DNA of 64,000 nucleotides from Pseudolabrys sp. (GTDB lineage: Bacteria > Pseudomonadota > Alphaproteobacteria > Rhizobiales > Xanthobacteraceae): NCBI GenBank assembly GCA_022841665.1, contig JALHRB010000010.1, positions 1 to 64,000 of the forward strand. The letters are read 5' to 3'. A program made the position numbers and the translations under genes. Position 1 is the stretch's first letter. The number at the start of each line of letters is the position of its first letter. The notes below the pieces were generated by a model. It had not been told where the DNA came from, did no database searches, and saw only the letters and a program-made list of their open reading frames with translations. Shown here piece after piece: positions 32,992-42,846 of this stretch.

Positions 32992-33978
32992 CTAGGACAT
33001 AGCGGGCGGGCCGCGCTTGCGCGCCACGCGCGCGCGCAGGCCGACGATGCCGTCGAGGAGGCCGAGCAGGCTGAGCACCAGCATCGGCCAGCCGAACACG
33101 AACACGGCGGCGTAGACGCTGCCGATCAGGAACGGCCGCGCGCCCATGCCGCGCGTGATGGCGTGCAGCACGGCAAAGCCGAGTACGCCGTAGGCGATCA
33201 GCAGGCTCGCCGACAGCACGCCGGCGACGATGCCGAGCATGCCGTCGAGAAAGCTCAAGGCCACGGCCAGCGCGAGCGCGGCCGCGGTCGTCGGCGGGAA
33301 GGTCATGGCCGGGATGTCGGGCCAGGGCCGCGTCAGGCGGCCGGAGAATTTCACCACGCGGCCGGCGATCCACAGGTTGAAGATGCTGGTCAGCGTGGCG
33401 AGCACGGCGGCCGCCGGCGGGATCACCACCACCATGAACTCGATCAGCCGCTGTACATTGCTCACGCCCGGCAGCGAAATCGGCTGGTCGGCGGCGCCGC
33501 CGGTTTCGACGCGCAGCATGCGCGTGAGCGCAGCGCGCAAGCCGCTGCGGAAGCTTTCGCCGTCGAGGCCGAAATTGGGGATGGTGACCAGCACGATGGC
33601 CGCGGCGACAACCGACGCCCACACCACCAGCCGGCCGGGCGGGTACCATTCGAGCGCAGCGCCGCCGGGTCCCGCCGCGGGCGCCTCGACCGGGCGCGCC
33701 AGCATCGCGAGGTAGCCCAGCCACCAGGCCGGTACCCCGGCGACCGCGAGGAAGGCGACCAAATAGAGCGGGCCGAACATCGCGCCGAGCGCGGCCGCCG
33801 CGAACAGCGCGCCGACGAGCGCCGACCAGTGGCTCCAGCCGAGCCCGGCGATCATCAGCGGCAGCGGCGCGAGATAAAACAGCGCGATCGACAGCCACGA
33901 GCCCGACATCACCGAGGCGAACAGCAAAGCCGCCGCGGCGCCGGCACTGATACCAATGAGTGCGATCTGTATCATCAC
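32992..33978 (-). CDS. DUF2232-family membrane protein
   Basis: 328 residues with about eight hydrophobic helices spread over the whole chain. This family (related to Bacillus YybS) sits between rpsR and rplI in many alphaproteobacteria, exactly as here. Function is not established; the YybS group resembles substrate-specificity parts of vitamin transporters in topology, but no ligand motif can be read. Gaps are 47 bp to rplI and 95 bp to rpsR, so it shares their message. Confidence 0.85.
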   Translation of the reverse strand: MMIQIALIGISAGAAAALLFASVMSGSWLSIALFYLAPLPLMIAGLGWSHWSALVGALFAAAALGAMFGPLYLVAFLAVAGVPAWWLGYLAMLARPVEAPAAGPGGAALEWYPPGRLVVWASVVAAAIVLVTIPNFGLDGESFRSGLRAALTRMLRVETGGAADQPISLPGVSNVQRLIEFMVVVIPPAAAVLATLTSIFNLWIAGRVVKFSGRLTRPWPDIPAMTFPPTTAAALALAVALSFLDGMLGIVAGVLSASLLIAYGVLGFAVLHAITRGMGARPFLIGSVYAAVFVFGWPMLVLSLLGLLDGIVGLRARVARKRGPPAMS

Positions 33979-34073
33979 GAGCTGTCCCGCTCCTTATGAG
34001 CGGTTAGAGGCGGAACCATTCCGCCCCAACCATCGGCTCCCGGGTGTCCCCGCAAGCCGCGTTTTCACTTCAC

Positions 34074-34325
34074 TTAGCGAATGACGTAAGGCAGCAGGCC
34101 GAGGAAGCGCGAACGCTTGATCGCCTGCGCGAGCTCACGCTGCTTCTTGGCCGAGACCGCGGTGATGCGGCTCGGCACGATCTTGCCGCGCTCGGAGACG
34201 TAGCGCTGCAAGAGCTTCACGTCCTTGTAGTCGATCTTCGGCGCATTGGCGCCCGAGAACGGGCAGGTCTTGCGGCGGCGGAAGAAGGGACGGCGGGCGC
34301 CGCCGGCTTGCGATCCGAAAGCCAT
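34074..34325 (-). CDS. rpsR: Small ribosomal subunit protein bS18
   Basis: 83 residues. The bS18 core is complete: [48 protein letters not shown] and [11 protein letters not shown]. It pairs with bS6 on the 30S platform. The N-terminus has an RRKTCPFSG start typical of alphaproteobacteria. It begins 2 bp after the rpsF stop, so translation is coupled. Confidence 0.97.
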   Translation of the reverse strand: MAFGSQAGGARRPFFRRRKTCPFSGANAPKIDYKDVKLLQRYVSERGKIVPSRITAVSAKKQRELAQAIKRSRFLGLLPYVIR

Positions 34326-34327
34326 GA

Positions 34328-34768
34328 TTATTCCTCCACCGCTGCGGTTTCGATGGCGTCATCGTCGCGCCGCGGACGGCGCTCGCCGCGGTCGCGGTCG
34401 CCGAAGCGGCCGCCACGATCGCCACGGTCGCCGCGCTCGTCGCGGTCGGACTTGCGCATCATCGCGGAGGGGCCTTCCTCGAGCTCCTCGACGCGGATGG
34501 TGAGATAGCGCAGCACGTCTTCCGAGAGCCGCTCCTGGCGCTCGACTTCGTTGAGCGCGGCGGCAGGCGCGTCGACGTTGAGCAGCGTCATGTGCGCCTT
34601 GCGGTTCTTGTTGATGCGGTAGGAGAGGGACTTCAGTCCCCAATATTCGGTCTTGGTGACCTTGCCGCCCATCTGCGTGATGACGCCGGACAGCTGCGTG
34701 GTCAATTCCTCGACCTGCTGGCCGCTCAGATCCTGGCGGGCCATATAGACGTGTTCGTACAACGGCAT
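34328..34768 (-). CDS. rpsF: Small ribosomal subunit protein bS6
   Basis: 146 residues. Family marks are [32 protein letters not shown] and the E-rich helix [23 protein letters not shown]. The C-terminal 40 residues are a charged Arg/Asp/Gly tail ([18 protein letters not shown]), common in rhizobia and probably disordered, near the bS18 contact. First gene of the operon; GGGAAAGG serves as Shine-Dalgarno. A hairpin in the leader is listed separately. Confidence 0.97.
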   Translation of the reverse strand: MPLYEHVYMARQDLSGQQVEELTTQLSGVITQMGGKVTKTEYWGLKSLSYRINKNRKAHMTLLNVDAPAAALNEVERQERLSEDVLRYLTIRVEELEEGPSAMMRKSDRDERGDRGDRGGRFGDRDRGERRPRRDDDAIETAAVEE

Positions 34769-34819
34769 GGAATGCCTTTCCCTGTTAACCCAAGTCCTCG
34801 GTCCTGGCGCCTAGCCCCT

Positions 34820-34841
34820 CGAGCCCTTCGGGAAAGGCTCG
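34820..34841 (-). promoter_or_regulatory. Hairpin in the rpsF leader, candidate autoregulatory site
   Basis: On the minus strand CGAGCC pairs with GGCTCG around CTTTCCCGAAGG-like inner bases, giving a stem of about eight pairs with one wobble, 52-73 bases upstream of the rpsF start. Leaders of rpsF operons in many bacteria carry a stem bound by the bS6:bS18 complex. I cannot confirm the required bulged CCG, so this is only a candidate. Confidence 0.3.
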
Positions 34842-34998
34842 AACGCTCAGAAGGCGGAAGCACGGGACGCCGGGCAAGCAGCCCTACCGGTATTCGCCGG
34901 CCGTCCGTTCAGCTCCCAACCAGGATCGACGGAGTGCGCGGGTTATATGGGGTTTTCTTAGAAAAGCAAGGACGGCGGGCGGGTTCCGGGAGCCCGGC

Positions 34999-35223
34999 CT
35001 ATGCCGCCCGGCCGCCGGTATTGCCCTGCAGCCGGTCGGCGAGCTTGACCGCCAGATTGACGCCCTCGCGGATCTGGCCCGCGGTCTGCGCATCGGGGGT
35101 GCCCCGGCGCGCCCTGTTCAGGGCCTCCAGCAGGCGGTCGAGGTTCGCGGCCAGCAAATGCTGGCGGAATTCGGGATCGATGCGCGCCCGCGCGAGGTCG
35201 TCCTCGGTGACCAAGTCGAACAT
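34999..35223 (-). CDS. Conserved hypothetical small protein
   Basis: 74 residues: MFDLVTEDDLARARIDPEFRQ at the start, mostly helical and hydrophilic, no signal peptide, membrane helix or cysteine. Length and helical make-up are typical of the short cytoplasmic proteins seen near rpsF/fabD in Hyphomicrobiales. It stands divergent from fabD with 143 bp between them. Function unknown. Confidence 0.6.
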   Translation of the reverse strand: MFDLVTEDDLARARIDPEFRQHLLAANLDRLLEALNRARRGTPDAQTAGQIREGVNLAVKLADRLQGNTGGRAA

Positions 35224-35366
35224 CTTTCGCCTTCCAGGATGGCCGAAAGGTTACCCGAAAGAGTCTTGTTGTCCGGTTACCGGAGCGGCTCAACTTGACA
35301 GAACCCCGATTAGCGGTGTCATTCGGCCCGTTTTCCAAAGGGTTCGAGGCGAAAAAGGCGAGGCGC

Positions 35367-36311
35367 ATGGCGGTCGCGTTGGTATTTCCGGGGCAGGGCA
35401 GTCAAACGGCCGGCATGGGCAAGGCGCTCGCCGAGGGCTTTGCCCCGGCCCGCCAGGTCTTCGAGGAGGTCGATGCCGCGCTCGGCGAGAAGCTGAGCAC
35501 CGTCATCTTCGAGGGCCCGCAGGACACCCTGACGCTCACCCAGAACGCCCAGCCGGCGCTGATGGCCGTCTCGCTCGCGGTCATGCGCGTGCTGGAGGCG
35601 GAGGCCGGCTTTGACCTTGCGCGCGACGCCAAGTTCGTTGCCGGCCATTCGCTCGGCGAATATTCGGCGCTCGCCGCCGCCGGCACGTTCAGCGTCGCCG
35701 ACGCCGCGCGCCTCCTGCGCACGCGCGGGCAAGCGATGCAGAAGGCGGTGCCGGTCGGCGTCGGCGCCATGGCCGCGCTGATCGGTCTCGAATACGACGC
35801 CGCTGCCGCGGTCGCCGCGGAGGCGGCGCACGGCCAGGTCTGCCAGGCCGCCAACGACAATGGCGGCGGCCAGGTGGTCGTTTCGGGCGACAAGGCCGCG
35901 GTCGAACGCGCCGTCGAGATCGCCAAGGCCAAGGGCGCCAAGCGCGCCATGCTGCTGCCGGTGTCGGCGCCCTTCCATTGCGCACTGATGGCGCCCGCCG
36001 CCGGCGTGATGGCGGAGGCTCTCGCCAAGGTTTCCGTCAAGGCGCCGGTCGTGCCGGTCGTGTCGAACGTGCTGGCGAAAGCGGTGCAGGATCCGGCCGA
36101 GATCGTGAAGGCGCTGGTGGCGCAGGTCACCGGCACCGTACGCTGGCGCGAGTCGGTCGCCTACATGGCGCAGCAAGGCGTGACGCAGTTCTACGAGATC
36201 GGCGCCGGCAAGGTGCTGAGCGGCCTGATCAAGCGCATCGCAGACGGCGCGACCGGCAGCGCCATCGGCACGCCGGACGACATCGCCGCATTCAAAGCCG
36301 CGCGCCAGTAA
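35367..36311 (+). CDS. fabD: Malonyl-CoA:ACP transacylase
   Basis: 314 residues from the ATG at 35367, where the family start (ALVFPGQGSQTAGMG) begins; the frame opens 24 codons earlier. It moves malonyl from CoA to acyl carrier protein. The nucleophile Ser95 lies in GHSLGEY and His204 in PVSAPFHCALM. First of the fabD-fabG-acpP-fabF set; fabG starts 24 bp downstream. Confidence 0.96.
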   Translation: MAVALVFPGQGSQTAGMGKALAEGFAPARQVFEEVDAALGEKLSTVIFEGPQDTLTLTQNAQPALMAVSLAVMRVLEAEAGFDLARDAKFVAGHSLGEYSALAAAGTFSVADAARLLRTRGQAMQKAVPVGVGAMAALIGLEYDAAAAVAAEAAHGQVCQAANDNGGGQVVVSGDKAAVERAVEIAKAKGAKRAMLLPVSAPFHCALMAPAAGVMAEALAKVSVKAPVVPVVSNVLAKAVQDPAEIVKALVAQVTGTVRWRESVAYMAQQGVTQFYEIGAGKVLSGLIKRIADGATGSAIGTPDDIAAFKAARQ

Positions 36312-36335
36312 GGACGCGCGAAAGGGGAATTCATC

Positions 36336-37073
36336 ATGTTCGACCTGACCGGCAAGACCGCGCTCGTTACCGGCGCGACCGGGGCCATCGGCGGCGGCAT
36401 CGCCCGCGCGCTGCACGCGCAAGGCGCCACGGTTGCGATCTCCGGCACACGCCGCGAGCAGCTCGACGCGCTTGCCGGCGAATTGGGGAGCCGCGTGCAC
36501 GTGCTGCCCTGCGACCTGTCCGACAAGGATGCGGTCGAAGCCCTGGTGCCCGCGGCCGAAGAGAAGATGGAGAAGCTCGACATCCTGGTGGCCAATGCCG
36601 GCGTCAACAAGGACAACCTGTTCGTCCAGCTCAAGGACGAGGACTGGGACAAGGTCATCGCGGTCAACCTGACGGCGACGTTCCGGCTCACCCGCGCCGC
36701 CGTGCAGCGCATGATGCGCCGGCGCTGGGGCCGCGTCATCGGCATCTCCTCCGTGGTGGGCTTCACCGGCAATCCGGGCCAGGGCAACTACACCGCCTCC
36801 AAGGCCGGCATGGTCGGCATGATGAAGTCGGTCGCCGCCGAATATGCCAAGCGCAACGTGACGGCGAACTGCATCGCGCCCGGCATCATCGCCAGCGCCA
36901 TGATCGACCGCCTCAACGACAAGCAGCGCGAGGGCATCATCGCCCGGGTTCCCGCCGGCAAGCTCGGCACCCCGCAGGACATCGCCGCGGCGGCGGTTTA
37001 TCTGGCCTCCGAGGAGGCCCAATACGTCACCGGGCAGACCATTCACGTGAACGGCGGGATGGCGATGTTTTAA
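36336..37073 (+). CDS. fabG: 3-oxoacyl-ACP reductase
   Basis: 245 residues, SDR fold. Cofactor loop TGATGAIGGG near 12-21, NAG at 87-89, catalytic Ser138, Tyr152 and Lys156, and the FabG ending VTGQTIHVNGGMAMF. It reduces 3-oxoacyl-ACP with NADPH in each elongation round. AAAGGGG precedes the start. acpP follows after a 236-bp gap that probably holds its own promoter. Confidence 0.95.
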   Translation: MFDLTGKTALVTGATGAIGGGIARALHAQGATVAISGTRREQLDALAGELGSRVHVLPCDLSDKDAVEALVPAAEEKMEKLDILVANAGVNKDNLFVQLKDEDWDKVIAVNLTATFRLTRAAVQRMMRRRWGRVIGISSVVGFTGNPGQGNYTASKAGMVGMMKSVAAEYAKRNVTANCIAPGIIASAMIDRLNDKQREGIIARVPAGKLGTPQDIAAAAVYLASEEAQYVTGQTIHVNGGMAMF

Positions 37074-37309
37074 GCGCAAAGCCTTGGCATTTCAGGGCTT
37101 GTCCGGGTAGGCTCGCCCGCGCTAGTCAACGCAAATGAAGTGTGGTAACCGAATTTCGGCCCGGCTGGGGCGGCCGACCAGGGAAGCAGCAAGCGAGCGC
37201 TTCACAGTCGGGTTTCGTCTCAACCAGCGTCAGCCACGACGAGGCCGTACCGCGATGGCCGCGATCCTGCCCGGACCGCAGCCCAATCTAAAAAGCACGA
37301 GGTTGAACG

Positions 37310-37549
37310 ATGAGTGACATTGCCGAGCGGGTGAAAAAGATCGTCGTGGAGCACCTGGGCGTGGAGCCCGACAAGGTGACGGAACAAGCGAGCTTCATCG
37401 ATGATCTTGGCGCCGACAGTCTCGACACCGTCGAGCTCGTGATGGCCTTCGAGGAAGAATTCGCCTGCGAAATCCCCGACGATGCGGCCGAGACCATTCT
37501 GACCGTCGGGGACGCGGTCAAGTTTCTCGAAAAGAACGCCAAGAGCTGA
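37310..37549 (+). CDS. acpP: Acyl carrier protein
   Basis: 79 residues, strongly acidic. The phosphopantetheine site is Ser37 in [13 protein letters not shown]. The start [14 protein letters not shown] and the end [11 protein letters not shown] are standard. It carries growing acyl chains for fatty acid and lipid A synthesis. Sited between fabG and fabF as in many proteobacteria. The 236-bp region before it contains no gene; very high acpP expression usually relies on a separate promoter there. Confidence 0.97.
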   Translation: MSDIAERVKKIVVEHLGVEPDKVTEQASFIDDLGADSLDTVELVMAFEEEFACEIPDDAAETILTVGDAVKFLEKNAKS

Positions 37550-37642
37550 GCACGCGCGCTCGCGCCTGCCCGCCCGGCCTACATCAATGCCGATGAGCTG
37601 TATGCAGGGCGGCGGCGCGATTCATTTCGCTCGGAGCCGGTC

Positions 37643-38908
37643 ATGAGACGTGTCGTCGTCACCGGATTGGGGATGGTCACGCCGCTCGGTTGCGGCGTCG
37701 AAGCCACGTGGTCGCGCCTGATCAAGGGCGAAAGCGGCGCCAAGAAGATCGACAAGTTCGACGTCTCCGACATCTCGGCCAAGATCGCCTGCTCGGTCCC
37801 GCGCGGCGACGGCAGCAACGGCACCTTCAACGCCGACCAGTGGATGGAGCCGAAGGAGCAGCGCAAGGTCGACGACTTCATCATCTTCGCCATGTGCGCG
37901 GCGCGTCAGGCGCTCGACGACGCCAATTGGCGTCCGGCCAGCCAGGAAGATCAGGTCGCGACCGGCGTGTTGATCGGCTCGGGCATCGGCGGCATCGAAG
38001 GCATCGCCAAGACCGCCATCGATCTGCACGAGAAGGGCCCGCGCCGCGTATCGCCTTTCTTCATTCCCGGCCGCATCATCAATCTCGCCTCCGGCTTCGT
38101 CTCGATCGAGTTCGGCCTCAAGGGACCCAACCACGCGGTGGTCACGGCTTGCTCGACCGGTGCGCATGCCATCGGCGATGCCGGTCGCATGATCGCACTC
38201 GGCGATGCGGACGTGATGGTGGCGGGCGGCGCCGAATCGCCGGTCAACCGCATCTCGCTCGCGGGTTTTGCCGCGCTGCGCGCGCTGTCGACCGCCTTCA
38301 ACGAGGAGCCGACGCGGGCTTCACGTCCTTACGACAAGGCCCGCGACGGCTTCGTCATGGGCGAGGGCGCCGGCGCGGTCGTGCTGGAAGAGCTCGAGCA
38401 CGCCAAGGCGCGCGGCGCCAGGATCTATGGTGAGCTTATCGGCTACGGCATGTCGGGCGACGCCTATCACATCACCGCGCCGACCCCGGATGGCGACGGT
38501 GCCTTTCGCTGCATGAGCATGGCGATGAAGCGCGCCGGCATCGAAGCGGGCGACCTCGACTACATCAACGCGCACGGCACCTCGACGCCGCTCGGCGACG
38601 AGATCGAGCTCGGCGCGGTGCAGAGGCTGGTCGGCAACGCTGTCGGCAAGATCTCGATGTCTTCGACCAAGTCCTGCATCGGCCACCTGCTCGGCGCCGC
38701 CGGCGCGGTCGAGGCGATCTTCTCGATTCTGGCGATTCGCGACAAAGTCGCTCCGCCGACTATCAATCTCGACAATCCGTCGGTCGAAACGCCGATCGAC
38801 CTCGTTCCGCACAAGGCGCGACAGCGCGACATCGACGTCGCGCTGTCGAACTCGTTCGGCTTCGGCGGCACCAACGCCTCGCTGATCTTCCGCCGCTACA
38901 GCGCGTAA
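37643..38908 (+). CDS. fabF: 3-oxoacyl-ACP synthase II
   Basis: 421 residues. Condenses malonyl-ACP with acyl-ACP. Catalytic Cys170 in TACSTGAHAIGDA, with the two active-site histidines in NAHGTSTPLGD and SCIGHLLGAAGAVE; the ending NSFGFGGTNASLIF is typical of KAS II. It follows acpP by 93 bp and precedes mltG. Confidence 0.96.
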   Translation: MRRVVVTGLGMVTPLGCGVEATWSRLIKGESGAKKIDKFDVSDISAKIACSVPRGDGSNGTFNADQWMEPKEQRKVDDFIIFAMCAARQALDDANWRPASQEDQVATGVLIGSGIGGIEGIAKTAIDLHEKGPRRVSPFFIPGRIINLASGFVSIEFGLKGPNHAVVTACSTGAHAIGDAGRMIALGDADVMVAGGAESPVNRISLAGFAALRALSTAFNEEPTRASRPYDKARDGFVMGEGAGAVVLEELEHAKARGARIYGELIGYGMSGDAYHITAPTPDGDGAFRCMSMAMKRAGIEAGDLDYINAHGTSTPLGDEIELGAVQRLVGNAVGKISMSSTKSCIGHLLGAAGAVEAIFSILAIRDKVAPPTINLDNPSVETPIDLVPHKARQRDIDVALSNSFGFGGTNASLIFRRYSA

Positions 38909-39110
38909 GGGCCGGGCCGGCTTAAGTTTTCCCCGGCCGGTCCCTCGGATTCGCCATATTTCTTCCTAACCTGCGGAGCCTTCTGCTACTTTTCGGTTCC
39001 CGCCGCGGCGGGCCATGGGCGCACCGCGCCTGCGACACGCGCCGCCCGTTCGGCCTCGACAGGAGTTGCTTGCACGTGCGTTTTTTGGTCGTGACAAGGG
39101 GAGCGGGCGC

Positions 39111-40346
39111 GTGACGTCAATTCCGCCCGGTAACGGGGCCGCCCGCGCGGCCGGGCCGCTGCCGCCACCCGAAAGTAAGCCGACCGTGCCGAAGAGCCCG
39201 CGCGCCGCGCTTGAGCCGGAGCGCGTGCCGCCCCCGAAGAAGCATTCCAGGCGCGTGCGGCATCCGCTCGTGATCGCGGGCAATGCCATCTTCACGGTGC
39301 TGGTGCTGGTCGCGATCGTGCTCGGCGGCGGACTCTATGTCGGCAAGGAGCGCTTCGTAGCGCCTGGGCCGCTGAGCGCCGACAAGATCGTCAACATTCC
39401 GCGCGGCTTCGGCGTCCGGGACATCGCCGACCTGCTGGTGCGCGAAGGCGTCATCGATCATCCTTACGTCTTTATGGGCGGCGCGATAGTGCTTAAGGCG
39501 CGCGGCGACGAACTCAAGAGCGGTGAATACCAGTTCGCGCGGCATGCCAGCATGGCCGACGTCATCGGCACCATCATCGAGAACAAGGTGGTGCAGCATA
39601 ACTTCACGGTGGCCGAAGGCCTCACCTCCGAGCAGATCATCGCGCGGCTCTTGGAGAACGATGCGCTCAGCGGCCAGATCAAGGAAATCCCGCGCGAGGG
39701 CACGCTGCTGCCCGAGACTTACAAGTTCACCCGCGGCATGACGCGCGATCAGATCGTCCAGCGCATGGCGCAGGCGCACAAACGCGTGCTGCAGGAGGTG
39801 TGGGAGCGGCGCATGCCGGACCTGCCGATCCGCTCGCCGGAGCAACTGGTCACGCTTGCCTCCATCATCGAGAAGGAAACCGGCCGCGCCGATGAGCGCT
39901 CGCGGGTCGCGTCCGTCTTCGTGAACCGGCTCAAGACCAAGATGCGCCTGCAATCCGATCCGACCATCATCTACGGCCTGACCGGCGGCAAGGGCTCGCT
40001 CGGCCGGCCGATCATGAAGAGCGAGATCGAGCAGCCGACGCCCTACAACACTTACGTGATCGACGGCCTGCCGCCGGGTCCCATCGCCAATCCCGGCCGC
40101 GCCTCGCTCGAGGCGGCCGCCAATCCGGCGCGCACCAAATATCTCTATTTTGTCGCCGACGGCAGCGGCGGCCACGTGTTCTCGGAGACCTATGCCGAGC
40201 ATCTGAAGCACGTCGCCAAGCTGCGCGCGATCGAGCAGGACGCCGCGCTTCCCGTCGCGCCCGCGCCTGCGTCCGCGCCGGCGGCCGCGCCCACGCAACC
40301 GCCTGCCGCCAACAGCGATGGCCGGCGCAACGGCGTCCGGCGGTAA
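39111..40346 (+). CDS. mltG: Endolytic murein transglycosylase MltG
   Basis: 411 residues from a GTG at 39111, chosen because AAGGGGAG lies seven bases upstream; the frame opens 32 codons earlier with no protein character. A cytoplasmic Pro-rich start is followed by a membrane helix (about 57-79), then a LysM-like part and the YceG catalytic domain. The active-site Glu is residue 254 in ASIIEKETG; LKTKMRLQSDPTIIYGL and PTPYNTYVIDGLPPGPI are family marks. It cuts nascent glycan strands and sets their length. A Pro/Ala tail ends the protein. It follows fabF, the frequent fab-mltG link in alphaproteobacteria. Confidence 0.93.
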   Translation: MTSIPPGNGAARAAGPLPPPESKPTVPKSPRAALEPERVPPPKKHSRRVRHPLVIAGNAIFTVLVLVAIVLGGGLYVGKERFVAPGPLSADKIVNIPRGFGVRDIADLLVREGVIDHPYVFMGGAIVLKARGDELKSGEYQFARHASMADVIGTIIENKVVQHNFTVAEGLTSEQIIARLLENDALSGQIKEIPREGTLLPETYKFTRGMTRDQIVQRMAQAHKRVLQEVWERRMPDLPIRSPEQLVTLASIIEKETGRADERSRVASVFVNRLKTKMRLQSDPTIIYGLTGGKGSLGRPIMKSEIEQPTPYNTYVIDGLPPGPIANPGRASLEAAANPARTKYLYFVADGSGGHVFSETYAEHLKHVAKLRAIEQDAALPVAPAPASAPAAAPTQPPAANSDGRRNGVRR

Positions 40347-40437
40347 CGACCGGCGCGCTGCGCGCGCCCTTGTGAGCGGCGGGGGCCGCCGCTAAGGTCG
40401 CCGCGATTTCGATCCAGCAGAACGAGACCTTGCGACC

Positions 40438-41325
40438 ATGGCGTTGTCGAGCATGACCGGTTTCGCGCGCGGCCAAGGAGTTGCCGACGCTTACGCCTGG
40501 AGCTGGGAGATCAAGTCGGTCAATGCCAAGGGATTCGACCTGCGTTTCCGCCTGCCGCCGGGCTGGGACGCGGTCGAGGTGCCGGCGCGCACGCGCGCGG
40601 CCGAGAAGCTCTCGCGCGGCACCGTCTATGCCAATCTCAGCGTCGAGCGCAAAGGCGTGGCGCCGACCGTGAAGGTCAACGAGCCGGTGCTCAATGCCGT
40701 TCTCGCCACGCTCAACCAGCTTGCCGGCAAGGTCGAGGCCGCGCCGCCCGCGCTCGACGGTATCCTCGCGCTCAAGGGCGTGATCGAGATCACCGAGGAG
40801 GACGAGCGCGAGGAGGATCATCGCGCAGCTGAGGCCGCCATTCTCGCTGGATTCGAGCAGGCGCTCGCGGCACTCATCGCCATGCGGCAGGAGGAGGGCG
40901 CCACGCTCGGCCGCGTGCTGTCGGCGCGGCTCGACGAGATAGCCTCGCTCTCCGGCCGCGCGGAAGCCGCGCCCGGGCGCAAGCCGGAGGCGATCAAGGC
41001 GCGGCTGGCCGAACAGGTGGCGACCTTGCTCGCCGCCTCGCAGCGTTTCGATTCCGACCGCCTGCATCAGGAGGCGCTGATGCTCGCGGCCAAGGCCGAC
41101 ATCCGCGAAGAGCTCGACCGGCTGGCCTCGCACGTTGCGCAGGCGCAGAAGCTGTTGGCCGACGGCGGCCCGGTCGGCCGCAAGCTCGATTTCCTGGCGC
41201 AGGAACTCAACCGCGAATCGAATACGCTGACCGCCAAGGCCAACGACGTGGAACTCACCAATATCGGCCTCGGCTTGAAGGGCGTGGTCGAGCAGTTCCG
41301 CGAGCAGGTGCAGAACCTGGAATGA
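40438..41325 (+). CDS. YicC-family protein (endoribonuclease-type)
   Basis: 295 residues. The family start SSMTGFARGQG and the ending [24 protein letters not shown] are complete, with FLAQELNRESNTLTAKAND before it. YicC proteins are reported to cut or direct the decay of RNA. The last codon overlaps the gmk start (ATGA at 41322-41325), the conserved yicC-gmk coupling. The gene starts 91 bp after mltG. Confidence 0.9.
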   Translation: MALSSMTGFARGQGVADAYAWSWEIKSVNAKGFDLRFRLPPGWDAVEVPARTRAAEKLSRGTVYANLSVERKGVAPTVKVNEPVLNAVLATLNQLAGKVEAAPPALDGILALKGVIEITEEDEREEDHRAAEAAILAGFEQALAALIAMRQEEGATLGRVLSARLDEIASLSGRAEAAPGRKPEAIKARLAEQVATLLAASQRFDSDRLHQEALMLAAKADIREELDRLASHVAQAQKLLADGGPVGRKLDFLAQELNRESNTLTAKANDVELTNIGLGLKGVVEQFREQVQNLE

Positions 41326-41996
41326 ACAACGACGAACCCGACATCAAGCGCCGCGGCATCATGCTGGTGCTGTCTTCGCCCTCCGGCGCCGGCAAGACGA
41401 CGCTCTCGCGCAACCTGCTCGAGCAGGAAAACATCGACGATCCCGGCAAGCTCGAATTGTCGGTGTCGGCGACGACGCGCGCGCGCCGCCCGAGCGAGAT
41501 CGACGGCGTCCACTATCATTTCCTGAGCAAGCGCCAGTTCGAAAGCATGCGCGACCGCGGCGACCTGCTGGAATGGGCGGAAGTGCACGGCAACTATTAC
41601 GGGACGCCACGCGAGCCGGTGGAAAAAGCGCTCGGCGAAGGCCGCGACGTTTTGTTCGACATCGATTGGCAGGGAACGCGGCAGCTCTTGGAAAAGATGC
41701 GCGACGACGTGGTGACGATCTTCGTGCTGCCCCCGTCGGCGCAGGAATTGAAAGCCCGGCTGGTGCGCCGCGCCGAAGACAGCGACTCGGTGATCGCCGA
41801 GCGGCTGAAGAACGCTGCCGAGGAATTCCTGCACTGGAACGAATACGACTACATCCTGGTCAACCGCGATCTCGACAAGAGCTTCGCGCGGCTGCGCGCC
41901 ATTCTGATCGCGGAGCGCCTGAAGCGCGTGAAGATGCCGAATCTCGAGAGCTTCGTCGGCAAGCTGCTCGCCGACCTGAAGAAGATCACGCCGTAG
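41322..41996 (+). CDS. gmk: Guanylate kinase
   Basis: 224 residues. Phosphorylates GMP to GDP. P-loop [13 protein letters not shown] near residue 16, GMP-binding [17 protein letters not shown] and [12 protein letters not shown], lid region [17 protein letters not shown]. It begins inside the last codon of the yicC gene. Its last 11 bases overlap the 3' end of rsmA on the other strand, so no separate terminator fits between them. Confidence 0.95.
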   Translation: MNNDEPDIKRRGIMLVLSSPSGAGKTTLSRNLLEQENIDDPGKLELSVSATTRARRPSEIDGVHYHFLSKRQFESMRDRGDLLEWAEVHGNYYGTPREPVEKALGEGRDVLFDIDWQGTRQLLEKMRDDVVTIFVLPPSAQELKARLVRRAEDSDSVIAERLKNAAEEFLHWNEYDYILVNRDLDKSFARLRAILIAERLKRVKMPNLESFVGKLLADLKKITP

Positions 41997-42846
41997 CGGC
42001 CGGCGCGCGCGCCGCGTAGAGCCGCGCCAGCGTCACGAAGCCTTCCACCGGGATTTCCTCGGCCCGCGCGGTCGGCGCGATGCCGGCGGCCTCCAGCAAC
42101 GCGCCGGTGTCGACGCCGAGCGATTTGAGGCTCTGGCGCAGCATCTTGCGGCGCTGCCCGAAGGCGGCTTCGGTAATGCGTTGCAGGGCCGCACTGTCGC
42201 AGGGCAGCGGCACCGGCCGCGGCGTCAGCCGCACCACCGAGGAGGTCACCTTCGGCGGCGGCACGAAGGCAGAGGGCGCCACGTCGAACAAAATGCGCGC
42301 CTCGGCGCGCCAGCCGGCCAGCACCGCGAGGCGGCCGTAATTCTTGCCGCCCGGCCGCGCCACGATGCGCTCGGCCACCTCGCGCTGGAACATCAGAACG
42401 AGGTCGTCGTACCAGGGCGGCCACGGCTCGGCGGTGAGCCAATCGACCAGAAGCGCGGTGGCGATGTTGTACGGAAGGTTGGCGACCACGCGCGCCCGCT
42501 CGGGGCCGAGATGGACGCGCACATCGACGTCAAGCGCATCGCCGGCGACGACGTCGAGGCGGCCGGGATAGCGCGCGGCGATCTCGGCCAGCGCGGCGAG
42601 CGCGCGTTCGTCGCGCTCGACCGCGACCACGCGCCGCGCGCCAAGCGCCAGCAGCGCGCGCGTGAGCCCGCCCGGGCCGGGGCCGATCTCGACGACGGTG
42701 ATGTTCTCCAGCGGCTCGGCCGCGCGCGCGATGCGCGCGGTTAAGTTGAGGTCCAGCAGGAAGTTCTGGCCGAGCGACTTCTTGGCCGACAGGCCGTGGC
42801 GGCGGATCACGTCGCGCAGCGGCGGCAGATCGTCGATCTGGGCCAT
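41986..42846 (-). CDS. rsmA: 16S rRNA dimethyladenosine transferase RsmA (KsgA)
   Basis: 286 residues. Dimethylates two adjacent adenines near the 3' end of 16S rRNA. SAM site [15 protein letters not shown], active-site NLPYNIAT, and the C-terminal helical domain ([13 protein letters not shown]). The start lies directly against the pdxA stop, in the conserved lptD-surA-pdxA-rsmA order. Its 3' end overlaps gmk by 11 bp tail to tail. Confidence 0.95.
   Translation of the reverse strand: MAQIDDLPPLRDVIRRHGLSAKKSLGQNFLLDLNLTARIARAAEPLENITVVEIGPGPGGLTRALLALGARRVVAVERDERALAALAEIAARYPGRLDVVAGDALDVDVRVHLGPERARVVANLPYNIATALLVDWLTAEPWPPWYDDLVLMFQREVAERIVARPGGKNYGRLAVLAGWRAEARILFDVAPSAFVPPPKVTSSVVRLTPRPVPLPCDSAALQRITEAAFGQRRKMLRQSLKSLGVDTGALLEAAGIAPTARAEEIPVEGFVTLARLYAARAPAATA

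Noticed and set aside
37135-37317. A 60-codon frame between fabG and acpP
   Set aside because: Arg/Pro-rich and motif-free, running into the acpP start; more likely the acpP promoter and leader region.
38909-38944. Hairpin after fabF as intrinsic terminator
   Set aside because: The GGCCGG-rich arms pair imperfectly and no T-run follows; many such stems occur by chance in this GC-rich DNA.
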